Assembly (NCBI RefSeq): GCF_042477335.2
Contig: NC_091247.1
Coordinates: 3,618,501 to 3,682,500, forward strand
Direction of reading: 5' to 3'
Origin: Ovis canadensis
Taxonomy: Eukaryota; Chordata; Mammalia; Artiodactyla; Bovidae
DNA length: 64,000 nucleotides
Shown: piece after piece, positions 53,440 through 63,744 of the stretch
Layout: every line of letters starts with the position of its first letter
Position numbering within the stretch: position 1 is the first letter of the stretch
Notes under the pieces: model-generated
The model's database searches: none
Told to the model about the DNA's origin: nothing
Seen by the model: the letters and a program-made list of their open reading frames with translations, nothing else
Translations under genes and position numbers: made by a program

Positions 53440-54830
53440 TGTTTATTGAATGTTTAACACATGGTAATGTTAGTATCTATACGTTGTAGATGACCTGGAC
53501 ATAATTGGATGCATAAAATGAATTCTTCTTAATGGAGAAAAGCTCTAGTTCAGAAAAAAAAAATTTATATATATATATACATGGACACAGAAGGGAAAAG
53601 GACAACGTGGCTCGGGAGTCCATCAGGGGGTTGCGTCTCAGGCTGGGGAGGCACATTTCTGTGTTTAAACACCTGGAACCATCTCACCCTACCTAGCTTG
53701 TGACTGGACATGCGTGAACTAGAGACTTCCTACCAAATACATGTCTTTCTTTTATTGTTCACACAGAGAAGTGTCAAATTCATTTCTGAAATCTCTCGGC
53801 ATTTTACTTATTTTTGAGAAGCCAGGGGCTGAGCGCAGGGGTGGAGGCAGATGTCTGCCAGGTGCAGGGAGGGCACCACCGGCCCAAGTCCTCGGGGAGC
53901 TGCAAGGCAGCGGGGAGATGCGACTCTGTGGAGCTCCCTTTGCACGTTCGCAAGGGCTCAACGTGGGCAGCTCGGAGCGCCATGAGGCTCAGGATGGGAA
54001 ACCAGCCCCCATGGGTGGCGGGGAGGGGGGCTGGCGTGGCCAGCAGAGGCTTGTTCTGCTGTGTGAGGGCCGGAGAATCCTATATCACAGGAGGCAGCTG
54101 TCTTCCCCCTCCTTCTCTCGGCTGCACTGCGAGGCACGTGGGATTTTAGGCTCCCAACCAGGGATTAAACCTGACCTTCTGCATGGGAAGTGCGGAGTCT
54201 TGACCTCCAGATGGCCAGAGGCGTCCCCACAGGCATTCTTCTTAATGAACCGTCTTTCCTGGGAGAGGACGCAGGCTGCGTTAAGTGTGAAGGCCAGTAT
54301 TGTTCTCCCCTAAATTCTTACATGGAGTCCTAGTCTCCAGGACCTCAGACCACAACCGATACAGAGAAAAGGCCTTTACAGAGATGATTGAGGCAAAATG
54401 AGGTCCCCAGGGAGGGTCCTCGTCCAGTAGGACCAGTGACCCTACTGGAAGGGGATTGGGGCACTGACGTGCCCAGGACAAAGGGAAGGTGAAGTGAGGA
54501 CACGCCCTGGAGAGAGGCCTCCTCCACCTCGGACGTCCAGCCCTCAGAGCTGCGAGAAGGGCTCTTCTGTTCTTTAAGCCCCGGGTCTGCGGCAAAGTAA
54601 TACAGTGCGCGATCCAAAAGTTGTCACAATTGAAACACTAAAGCCGTCAGAAGACTGACACTCACTTCCTGGAGAGGAAGCCAGAGGCGGTGTGAGGAGC
54701 ACACTCACTGACGTTCAGCCCTGGAGTGAGAAGCCCTGTCCCTGCTCGTGTTATGTCCACCACTCCCTCCCGGACGCCACTCATCAGGAAGGTTTCCCTA
54801 AAGAACACACTTGTCAAGATGTAGCTCATC
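53440..54830. other. GLT6D1 downstream region
   Basis: Contains a TA microsatellite (53,565-53,580) and a CHR fragment (54,118-54,215). Otherwise unique-looking with no gene recognised. Confidence 0.5.
54118..54215 (-). repeat. CHR-type SINE fragment
   Basis: GGCTGCACTGCGAGGCACGT and CCAACCAGGGATTAAACCTG match the reverse complement of a CHR element. Confidence 0.7.
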
Positions 54831-54835
54831 CTATG

Positions 54836-54918
54836 GGCTTCCCTGGTGGCTCAGAGGTTAAAGCGTCTGCCTGGAGTGCAGGAGACCCGGGTTTGATCCC
54901 TGGGTCAGGAGGAACCTA
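54836..54918 (+). repeat. Bov-tA SINE head (truncated)
   Basis: GGGCTTCCCTGGTGGCTCAG to GGTTTGATCCCTGGGTCAGG, cut off after about 80 bases; a second copy starts at once. Confidence 0.88.
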
Positions 54919-54919
54919 T

Positions 54920-55128
54920 AGGGCTTCCTGGTGGTGCAGTGGGAAAGAGTCCGCCTGCCAGTGCAGGAGACGCAAGTTCGATCCCTGGGTGGGGAAGATC
55001 CCCTGAAGGAGAGCATGGTAACCCCCTCCAGCATTCTTGCCTGGAGAATCCCACGGACAGAGGAGCCTGGCAGGCTACCGTCCATGGTTCGAAAAGACTT
55101 GGACACGACTTAGCAGCTCAACAACGAT
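54920..55128 (+). repeat. Bov-tA SINE, complete
   Basis: GGGCTTCCTGGTGGTGCAGT through CACGGACAGAGGAGCCTGGC to TGGACACGACTTAGCAGCTC. Confidence 0.93.
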
Positions 55129-55442
55129 GATGACAACAAGCTCCTACTACTTCTCTCTCTCAGTTGTCGCCTTTGGCTAAATCACGATGCCGTTTTCAGT
55201 GAATCATCCTTTCTTATATCACAGAGCAGCTCTTGATTTGAAAAAAAATCTATAAAATTATTTCAAAACAGAGTATGATATTCCATTAGCCATAAGCCCT
55301 GCCTCACAAAGATCACTATCAGCTCTCCTAGGTCATACCTAGAGAGGGGAGGGTGCGATTTAGCTACTGGGCTGAAAAGAACAAACAGACAAAAACTAAC
55401 TATTTTTTCCCCTAACAATTTATGGAGAAGGCTAAGGGGTTT

Positions 55443-55600
55443 ACTGCTGCTGCTGCTGCTAAGTCGCTTCAGTCGTGTCTGACTCTGTGCGACCCCATAG
55501 ATGGCAGCCCATCAGGCTCCCCCGTCCCTGGGATTCCCCAGGCAAGAACACTGGAGTGGGTTGTCATTTCCTTCTCCAATGCATGAAAGTGGAAAGTGAA
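55443..55600 (-). repeat. BOV-A2 SINE with CTG-repeat end
   Basis: Starts with a (TGC)5 run, the complement of the AGC tail, then AAGTCGCTTCAGTCGTGTCT and GGCAAGAACACTGGAGTGGG. Confidence 0.9.
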
Positions 55601-55608
55601 AACTGAAA

Positions 55609-55733
55609 GTGACGTTGCTCAGTCATGTCTGACTCTTAGCGACCCCATGGACTGCAGCCTACCAGGCTCCTCCGTCCATGGGATTTTCCAGGCAGGAGTA
55701 CTGGAGTGGGGTGCCATTGCCTTCTCCGAAGGG
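55609..55733 (-). repeat. BOV-A2 SINE second monomer
   Basis: CGTTGCTCAGTCATGTCTGA to GGGGTGCCATTGCCTTCTCC follows the previous copy after a GTGGAAAGTGAAAACTGAAA linker, the BOV-A2 dimer arrangement. Confidence 0.9.
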
Positions 55734-56074
55734 GATTTACTGAGAAGAGTTCTAAACTTCTACCTTGAAAGATATTGTGGGATCAATATGAAAGCACTGT
55801 AAATTCCTTGGTAATGAAAGATTTTTAATGCCTAGAATTTCCAGGTTCAAGAACAAACTTGTTTGAAGGACTCATGCAAACAGGTCACCCCTAAATGACA
55901 TTTTCCATTTCCATCCTCCTAGAAAAGTATGCTTCCCCACATGGTGGGTGTTGAGTTAAATTTTTAAAAATTTTTGCTAATTTGATAAGCAAACATAGAA
56001 TCTTTTTCTTGGACTGCTTGGGACATCAAAGCCTTTTTTTTTTTTCAATTTTTAAGCTATACTTGCTTTATTTT

Positions 56075-56205
56075 AAAAATTAAAAAAAATTTTGGGGGTC
56101 ATACCTCAAGGCATATTGTGGGTCTCATTTCCTCAACCAGGGATCGAGCCCAATCCCTCTGCAGGAAGCTTGGTGCCTTAGCCACTGGACCACTAGGGAC
56201 CACTA
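56075..56205 (-). repeat. CHR-type SINE
   Basis: CAACCAGGGATCGAGCCCAA and CTTAGCCACTGGACCACTAG are the reverse complement of the CHR tRNA-like head; A/T-rich tail sequence precedes it. Confidence 0.8.
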
Positions 56206-56248
56206 TCAAACCTCATTTTAAACTATAGTTATGAGCCATTTGACCTGG

Positions 56249-56365
56249 AGGAGGAAATGGCAGCCCACTCTAGTATTCTTACCTGGAGAATCCTGTGGAC
56301 AGAGGAGCCTGGACGGCTGGAATCCATGGGGTCTCAAAGAGTTGGACACGACCGAGGTGACTCAG
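56249..56365 (+). repeat. Bov-tA/BOV-A2 SINE 3' part
   Basis: GGAGGAGGAAATGGCAGCCC to AGAGTTGGACACGACCGAGG; no tRNA-like head. Confidence 0.9.
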
Positions 56366-56734
56366 TCATTTGATTCATGCGTGTACAAATGACCGATTTC
56401 TATCTGGCTCCTCTTTCTAACACCGTGTTCCTTTTCCGCTTTCAGAGAGTTTGCAGTGCGATGTAAACCCTTGTCAAATGTGCTGAAAATACTCGTTTCA
56501 AGTTGTCATTCCTGTTTCAGTTTTGTTGATGGTGCTTTTGGGGTTCCAAACTTTGTTTTCATAATTATATTGATATTTGTATCCATAGGGTAGGTATCTC
56601 ATTCCTTAGTTATAGATAAATATAGAGCTTTCAAGATTTCTTTTCATTCAGAATTAATTTTAAGATAATGTACAGAGTTAGATATATAACCTTATTTTTT
56701 TCCCCTCAAGATCTCTTGGTCATTTCTCGCACAC

Positions 56735-56930
56735 TTCTTGTTGAATGGAGTCTGCCTGCCGATGTAGGAGAAGCAGGAGGTGAGGGTTGGATCCCTGGGT
56801 CAGGAAGATCTCCTGGAGTAGGAAGTGGCAACGTGCTCCAGTATTTTTGCCTGGAAAATCCCAGAGGCGCCTGGCGGGCTACCGAGGTCCATGGGATGGC
56901 AAAGAGTCAGACACCACTGAGTGACGGAGT
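56735..56930 (+). repeat. Bov-tA SINE, diverged
   Basis: GGAGTCTGCCTGCCGATGTA, GTTGGATCCCTGGGTCAGGA, CCAGTATTTTTGCCTGGAAA and GGCAAAGAGTCAGACACCAC mark a diverged copy with internal small losses. Confidence 0.88.
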
Positions 56931-56937
56931 CAAGCGT

Positions 56938-56976
56938 GTGCACGCACGCACGCGCACACACACACACACACACACT
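56938..56976. repeat. CA microsatellite
   Basis: GCACGCACGCACGCGCACAC followed by uninterrupted CA units, just behind a SINE tail. Confidence 0.85.
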
Positions 56977-56979
56977 TGT

Positions 56980-58795
56980 TGAACAAATAATACTTTTTAA
57001 GATGGGCCATTTGTATAACATATTAAGTTACTGTGCTGACTTGTGTTCATTTGTTGACTTTATATCCAGTTTCACTGATTCTTCTTCCTGTCTCCCAGCT
57101 GAAGCCACGCATTTTCAGCCAGTTTAGTTTCCGATCGGTTATGATAGAATGGCAGGCCAACTCGCACTACTCTTCTATCTAAAATATTTCAAAACGTTTA
57201 TTCCTTCACGTGGCTTTTAGATTCAGGTATACAATTCGAGGGAAATATCCTACTGAAATATTGATTAAATTGCTTGAACTGTATAGGTTAGCTTAAACTT
57301 ATTAAATATTTATGACATTGAAGACTTTGCAAGAATATCATGCTTGCATTTATTCAGGTCATTTTTCTCAATGTCCCAGCGTGAGAATTTTTTTAACATG
57401 ATTTTAACGGGCTGCCTGTCTTTTTCTTCCTGGGTTGCTGATCCACAAGAAAGCTACCACGCTCTGAGCACTTGTTCACCACCCCACCCCTTACATGAAA
57501 GGCAGGTTGGGTCTGCACAAGTGGCCGGTGGAGTCCCTGCCGTGGTGTCGTCGAAGCGCAGTGACTGTGGTGGAAGCCAGCCTTCTGAGGTGTGGCCTCC
57601 TGGGAGGCCTTGCTGCTGCCGAGGGCGTGTCTGAGGTCACGCCCGCCTCTGGCATTTCCAGGCGGTTAGTGCAGAGGCCCTGACCCCGTTTCCTAGGAGC
57701 CGGCCTTGCAGGCAGGTGGCCACTGGCTCACCTGGGGTGAGGAGGGACATTCTGTCCGAGTGCTTGGAGAGGGGAGGGCGAGGTGGTCTCGGCTCCCTTC
57801 TCCAGCAGGTGCACGGGCCTGGGTTCTCCTGACTCTTCTGGGAGCCTGGGCTGCCACTGTGGTCACTCAGCACCCCTCTGGGCTGGGCAGGGATGGGGGC
57901 GCGGGCTCCTGCAGACTGGAGCCCAACAGAATTGCAGGCCGGATGGCCAGTGCCAGCCCTGCCCTGCCCAGGGTCACTTGAAGGACCAGATGGTGGCTCC
58001 ATTCGCCAGACAGCGACACTGTGTCCACTTCGGTGGGGACTTGGGGGCTGCCTGCCGCCCCTCCCAACACCCAGAGTGTTTTTAAGCCTGTGGGCCAGGC
58101 TGGGAGAGGCTGCGGCTTCTGAGCTGTTGGTTGGCAGGACCTGGTGGCCCACGGCAAGGGAGGGGTGGGCTCGGGGTCGGGGGGGTTCCTGGGGGGGCAG
58201 AGGGGTTCAGAAAGCCCCTCGGCCAGCCCGGGTGTCGGGGAGGGGAGGGGGGCGAGGACAGTGGGCAGGAGGGGCCCAACAGGAAGATCTGGGGTGTAGG
58301 GGCCGAGCTAGGCTTCCTGTGGGGAACACAGGGCTGTGGAGGGTCGAGAACGAGGTCAGACGCTAGGGCCTCCGTCCATTCGTTCTGAAGACCACCCATC
58401 AATCATGCACAGGGCACACAGCCACCGCGACCACCTTGTCTTCTGGTGTCCAGCACCAGGTCTGGCCACGGCCCCCTGCCCCGAGATGACCCACAAGACC
58501 CCATGACCCCACCTACTGCTTGGCTCTCCCTCCCCTTCCACCTGCGCCTACACGCTCCCTCCTCCAGGCAGCCTCCCTGGCCGAGCTCCCCTGCTCTGGG
58601 GTCCCCCTTCCCTGCAGCCTTGTCTCCAATAAATTAGAGACAGAGCCTCAGTGGCTGCGGGTAACCCGCACAAGGGTGGAGGAATGTCTGTCTTGTTCTA
58701 CCTGCATCCTGAGCTCCCAAAGTGGGGCTGGCCCTCCTCCTTGTTGATTGACTAAATGATGTGCAGGGGAGGGGTGCAGGGGAGAGGCTGTCTCC
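56980..58795. other. Intergenic, AT-rich then GC-rich, no gene recognised
   Basis: Composition changes sharply near 57,480 from AT-rich to GC-rich. An AATAAA occurs at 58,628-58,633 on the plus strand but no open frame upstream can be tied to a known protein. Confidence 0.4.
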
Positions 58796-58796
58796 C

Positions 58797-58872
58797 ACTC
58801 CTCCTCCCACTGTGTGACCTTGGCCTTGTTTCTGAACCTCTCTGAGCCTCGGAGTCCAAACCTGCAGGATGG
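58797..58872 (+). repeat. MIR fragment
   Basis: ACTGTGTGACCTTGGCCTTG then CTGAACCTCTCTGAGCCTCG is the MIR core in sense orientation. Confidence 0.75.
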
Positions 58873-59675
58873 ACATGGATGTCTGCCCACCCACCATGTT
58901 TCAGGGCCTTCGTGAGGTCTGGCAGATAAGAGATTTGTATCGGTGCCCAGTAGAGGCAGGCTATGTTTCCAGCTGTTCTGGTTCTGCTAGTGGGATAGGA
59001 CCCCCACTTCCTCCTGTCCCTGCTCTTGGGAGTGCAGGGGAGGTGGCTGGAGGGCAGCACTCACCGTCCAGGTTGAAGGCGGGGGCTTCCTGGAGCTAAA
59101 ACCCGGAGATGTATTCAAGATACTGCCCCGGCCACTCGAGGTCCCTGGCGTTGTGCTGGCTGAATTCAGAGGGGCCAGCGCTTGGAGGTGGGGAACTGGG
59201 GGCTTTTCTCAGACGAGAGTCCTCCTCTCGGCTCCCTGCCAGGCCCTGAGGTGGCTGCATGGCCGCGGCCCTGTCCCCTTGCCTGAGCGTTGCCTCTGAA
59301 ACAGGCCTTCTCTCCGTACAGCTGGCAAAGAGTCTGTCGGGGCGGGCCCCGCCAGCCCACCCCGGAGTGCATCAGGCCTCCTTGGAAGGTTACATCAGGC
59401 CTGGGCCCCCCTGGTGAGGACCCCGGAGGGTCCCCCCCACCTGGCCAGTCTTCGGCTCAGCCTGGCCCCTGCCCAGCACAGCCCACACCCTGCTCCGTCT
59501 CCAGGGTCCCATCTTCCCTCCGAGGCGCTTCCACCTTCTAAGCCCGATGTGACTCCATGGCGTCCATGTGCAGCTGCCTTGTCCTGTGCAGGGCAGCGGG
59601 CTGCAAGATGTTGCCCTTCAGCCCCCACCCGGGGCAGCTGGCACCTACCCTGGAGCGCCCCCAGGCTGGTGGTCC

Positions 59676-59790
59676 CGCTGCATCCTGGCCACGGCCGTAG
59701 GCGATGAGGCTGCTGTAGTGGGGGCTGACGGAGCACAGGAGCCCGGGGCCGCCTCCCTGGACTGCGGGGACCCTCAGCAGGTGCCCAGCC
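59676..59790 (-). other. Unassigned exon-like stretch
   Basis: On the minus strand a CCCCGCAG acceptor, an open segment including LLCSVSPHYSSLIAYGRGQD, and a GGTAGGTGCC donor give an exon-like unit of about 113 bases. The HYSSLIAYG pattern loosely recalls the D-x-D-Y-x-x-Y-x-x-x strand of lipocalins, whose exon 4 is close to 111 bp, but conserved residues are too few to claim it. No convincing neighbour exons were found between 58.9 and 61 kb. It may be a relic or chance in GC-rich DNA. Confidence 0.2.
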
Positions 59791-60199
59791 GGCTGGCTCC
59801 TCTGACCCTGCCCTGTGGACCGCAAGACGCCACCCTGAGGACATCTTTTCCTGCCCCTAGGGCCAGCCGTGGGCATGGCGGCCCCTGCTCCCCACCCCGC
59901 CTCCCTGCAGGACCCGGTGACCTTCCGTCCTTTGCTCACCCCCTCTCCTCTGGGAAAGACAAGAGACCTTACCTGGAGTCACCCTCCTGGCATGGTGCTG
60001 GCCTCGGTTCTGGGGTTCCTGCATCCCCCAGGTTCTTGGACCCCTGGGCTTTGGAGGTCTCCCAGCCAGAGAAGGGGGCTGGCCCAGGGGGTGCTGGCAC
60101 GGGGCGGGAGGGGCTTTGGCCCCCACTCCGTCCTTGGCTGGCAGTTCCAGGTCTCAGGGTGGGGGCTGGGGCCTTGCTGTGCCCGGTCACCTGGGCTTT

Positions 60200-61480
60200 G
60201 AGCTGACCTTAGTCTGCCCACTTTGTGGCCCCCTACCCAGGGGGGCTTCAGTTTCTCATGGGGGGAGGGGCTGTGTGCCGACAGACTCGGGGACTGCAGG
60301 GCGGCCGCATGGTGTCTATGGCTGTGACTGTCATCCGCAGTACATCCTTGCGTTCAGCACAGATCCTGGCCCCCGAGATCGGTCTCCCCAGCTGACTCAC
60401 TGTTTCCAGCCCCTCCCAGGGCTCCCTGGCCGCAGGGAGTGGGGGTCGTGGCCGTCCTGCAGGAGCGGGCTGTGTGTGCGTTTCCCGCTGGCCCCTACTC
60501 ATAAAGCCTCGGAGGTTCTGAAGTTCAGCCTTCGACTTTGAACCACGTGTCCCTCTGCTTCTGACCTCTGGCCTGTCCCTTGGGAGGCCCCGAGAGCCGC
60601 AGGGAACACGCTCACGTCCAGGGCAAGACGAGCTCCATGTCCTCGTCTCGGGTGCAGATGGTGTGGAGAGTGAGAGCGAGTCTTGGGGGTCAGCTGGGGA
60701 GAGCAGGTGTGCATGGCTGGCGGCCAGCTGGTTGGTCAGACAGTGACCTCCCACCTGCAGGGGTGTGGGCACAGGGCAGGTGAGGCTCCCTGGCCATGTG
60801 GAATCTGGAGCCCCCAGTCTTGGCTCTTGGGGTCCAGTCTCAGGGCCAAGTGCTCAGACCTTCCCCTATGAGCACGGCCGTGGATCGAGCTCAGCCAGTG
60901 AATCTGCTGGGCTCTTTAATAGGAAGCAACACCCAAGACTTAAATCCTTTCTGAAAAAGGTGCACAAGCTGAAAATTTAAAGAACTCTGCTGAAACAGCG
61001 AATACATCGCTGAAGAATGGCCTCTCTGAAGGCCAAAGGGAGGGGCCCCAGGCCGGAAACAGCTAGATCTGGAAAGTAGGGGGAGTAGGGGCTTTCATCC
61101 AGGCGTGGATGGGCAGGGGTGCTCCCCAGACCCCCTCCCTTCCTTCCTCCCTCCCCCTCCTCCCTCCTCAATCTGTCCCTGCTCATGCAAGTCAGAGGCA
61201 CCCATGAGATTCTGAGCTGGGCACCCCACCCACATGGCTCACAGGTGGCGGTCACTGTGTTTGCCCAGCCTTAGCAGACCCAGACAGTCACGAGGCTAAG
61301 GCATCAGAGGCTAAGCCAGAAAGGGCTATAGCTGACGCATCTGGTTAACGTGGGGGTGGCATGTCCTGGAGAGCAGGCTTGCCCCACTGCAGGTGACTGA
61401 CGGAGGATGCTAACCCTATTCACCTGTGACAGTTACAGATGCTCTGGGTCTTCCTACATTTGCAGTTTGCTAGGTTAAGC
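60200..61480. other. Intergenic, no feature recognised
   Basis: GC-rich to about 60,860, then mixed. A CCTCCCTTCCTTCC pyrimidine tract occurs near 61,132-61,168. From about 61,150 onward the sequence resembles what I remember of the 3' flank of the bovine beta-lactoglobulin gene. Confidence 0.4.
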
Positions 61481-61490
61481 TGCCGGCAGG

Positions 61491-61735
61491 TAGGGGATTT
61501 CCCTGGTGGTCCAGTAGTTAAGAATCTGCCTTCCAGTCTAGGGCATGTGGGTTTGATCCCTGCTCAGGGAACAAAGATCCCACATCTAAGCCTGCACGAC
61601 ACAGCTATTGAGTTCATGCATTCTAGAGACTGCTCTGTGATAAGAGAAGACTAGAGAGAAACTAGAGAGAAAGCCTGCGCGCCGAACTGCAACGAACAGC
61701 CAGCACAGCCAAAAAATGAAAAAAAAAAAAATATA
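61491..61735 (+). repeat. CHR-type tRNA-Glu SINE
   Basis: GGGGATTTCCCTGGTGGTCC, GTGGGTTTGATCCCTGCTCA, a CCGAACTGCAACGAACAGCC body, an A-run and an (AT)n/(ACAT)n tail at 61,730-61,752. Nearly full length. Confidence 0.88.
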
Positions 61736-62460
61736 TATATACATACATACACATAAAAGAAAAAAAGATGCAGGGTGGTCAAAGCAGGATGGTTGAGCCT
61801 CTGGGATGAAACTTCCCACCAAGGTTTTTGTCCAGTTTGGACCGATTAATTCCAGGGTGCGGTCAGATAATACTAAGTGGCCTCGGATGCCACCGAGTGG
61901 CTGTCCTGGGGACATGCAGGACTGTCTTCCCTCTTGAGGGGCAAGTAGGCCTTAAATCCAGATTAAAGAGAAAACCTTCGAGAGCTGTGTGTCTTTAGGT
62001 TCAAAAGGACAGCTCAGTCTGGTGAACCTCAGTGTCCTGTGGGTGTCTGCTTGCTCCTAAGAAGTCATTGGTCTCGCTCTTTGATCAGGACGATGGGAAG
62101 ACTGTGAGCACCCTGAAGGCGGAGCCACCCCCGAGTGTCTGGTGACTCGTAGGTGAAGGCTGGCTCCCTGAAGCCCCTGAGGCCTGGGGAGGAGGCCGTC
62201 CATCGCTCTGGATGTTCAGAAGTTACGGCAGCGAAGTCACAAAATAGACCTCAGTTTTTTTAAAGATAATGAGCCTTGAAGAGCAGAGCTACCCGGCTGT
62301 CTGCAGGAGTGTGGGTCACGTGGCCCGGGAGTCCTGAAGCGGGAGGGTGTTCCCAGGTCACAGTCTACCCCCACCACCCTCTGCAGGCCGGGAAGCTGAG
62401 AGGCATAGGGGCTTTTTCTTGGAGCAGCTTTGGTAATTAAGTGGGACATAGACAGTAACA

Positions 62461-62668
62461 CGGGCTTCCCTGGTGGCACAGTGGTAAAGAATCCACCTGC
62501 CAATGCAGGAGATGCCGGTTCAATCCCTGGGTCGGGAGGATCCCCTGGAGGAGGAAATGGCTACCCACTCCAGTAATCTTGCCTGGAGAATTCTGTGGAC
62601 AGAAGAAACCTGGAAGGCTACGGTCCATAGGTCACAGAGTCAGATACGACTGAGTGACTGAGCATTCA
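62461..62668 (+). repeat. Bov-tA SINE
   Basis: Complete copy from CGGGCTTCCCTGGTGGCACA through GGAAATGGCTACCCACTCCA to AGATACGACTGAGTGACTGA. Confidence 0.93.
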
Positions 62669-62756
62669 GGTATGCATAAAAATATGAGTATACACTATGT
62701 TATGTGTATATTCTTATTATCTAAAAAATCCCCACTTTGCTGTATACCTCATTTCC

Positions 62757-63078
62757 ATTCAGTTCAGCTCAGTTCAGTCGCTCAGTCTTTGTGACCCCAT
62801 AAACCGCAGCACGCCAGGCCTCCCTGTCCATCACCAACTCCTGGAGTCCACCCAAACCCATGTCCATTGTGTTGGTGATGCCATCCAACCATCTCATCCT
62901 CTGTCGTCCCCTTCTCCTCCTGCCCTCAATCTTTCCCAGCATCAGGGTCTTTTCAAATGAGTCAGCTCTTCACATCAGGTGGCCAAAGCATTGGAGTTTC
63001 AGCTTCAACATCAGTCCCTCCAATGAACACCCAGGACTGATCTCCTTTAGGATGAACTGGTTGGATCTCCTTGCTGTG
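62757..63078 (-). repeat. BovB 3'-end fragment
   Basis: Reverse-complement BovB 3' end beginning TTCAGTTCAGCTCAGTTCAG and running through GCATCAGGGTCTTTTCAAAT to GGATGAACTGGTTGGATCTC. Confidence 0.93.
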
Positions 63079-63561
63079 TGTGCAGAACAAGTCTCCTTCC
63101 AACCGTGACCTCTTTTGCCCAGCTCCTCTATCTTGGGGAAATCTCTTTATTTCATTTTAGCACAGAAAAGATCAGTACGTTTTGGGTACATAAAGTTTGA
63201 TACCGACAGTAGTGGCTGGATTCATAAAAGGGCATAATTTGATCCATGAGCAACTTGAGTTTTCATATCAATATTTATTAGACTAAGAGACAGCCATTTT
63301 CCACTTTCTGTCCTTTGTCGAGTTTGGGTGTTGACTGAACACTCCAAGTTAACTGGTAGATGTCTCTGCCGAGTCCCTCCCTGGTTCCTGAAAGTTTCAA
63401 AGAGCCGCAGTGATGTGTGTGGGCCCCCAGTTGTCACAAGACTGTGATGCAGACGCCCTGGATCCCAGCCCCGCTGTCATCCTCTGAGCCAGACCACTCC
63501 CCACCCTGTGCCGGGCCTTCTCCACCCCCTGCCCGTCGTCCAGCAAAGACTCAGAAGGGAG

Positions 63562-63744
63562 AGCACAGGTTTATGCCTTTATTGGTGAAGGAGAAGCGGC
63601 CCAGAGCAGGAGGCCCCAGGAGGAGCCTGGAGGGGCCTGGGTCCCAGGAGGGGTGACTGCAGTCCTGGTCCCTCCTAGTCCCCCTGATGGGGGGGGGGCG
63701 GTGGTGACGTCGTCTGTCCCCAGAGGAGCCAAGGCTCCCGGGCC
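63562..63744 (-). other. PAEP: PAEP/LGB (beta-lactoglobulin) last exon, 3' UTR
   Basis: Beta-lactoglobulin is the main ruminant whey lipocalin, made in the mammary gland. On the minus strand a TGTCCATTTCAG acceptor ends at 63,745, followed by GGACAGACGACGTCACCACC, a C-run, CATCAGGGGGACTAGGAGGG and GCTTCTCCTTCACCAATAAA. From memory this is the untranslated seventh exon of bovine LGB with minor differences, and the downstream flank to about 62 kb, including its repeats, also fits. The coding exons, ending EQCHI in cattle, lie beyond the right edge. Strand agrees with the gene order expected from human 9q34.3. The species reading (cattle versus close relative) is not settled. Confidence 0.85.
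63578..63583 (-). terminator. PAEP: PAEP/LGB poly(A) signal
   Basis: AATAAA on the minus strand (TTTATT on the plus strand), followed by GGCATAAACCTGTGCTCTCC, the remembered cleavage region of the beta-lactoglobulin transcript. Confidence 0.85.

Noticed and set aside
58628-58633. AATAAA as the poly(A) signal of a plus-strand gene
   Set aside because: No open frame or splice structure upstream can be linked to a known gene; the hexamer alone is not sufficient.
59395-59939. A complete new lipocalin gene
   Set aside because: Only one exon-like unit could be found; no G-x-W exon, signal peptide or terminal cysteine exon accompanies it, so only a low-confidence segment is reported.
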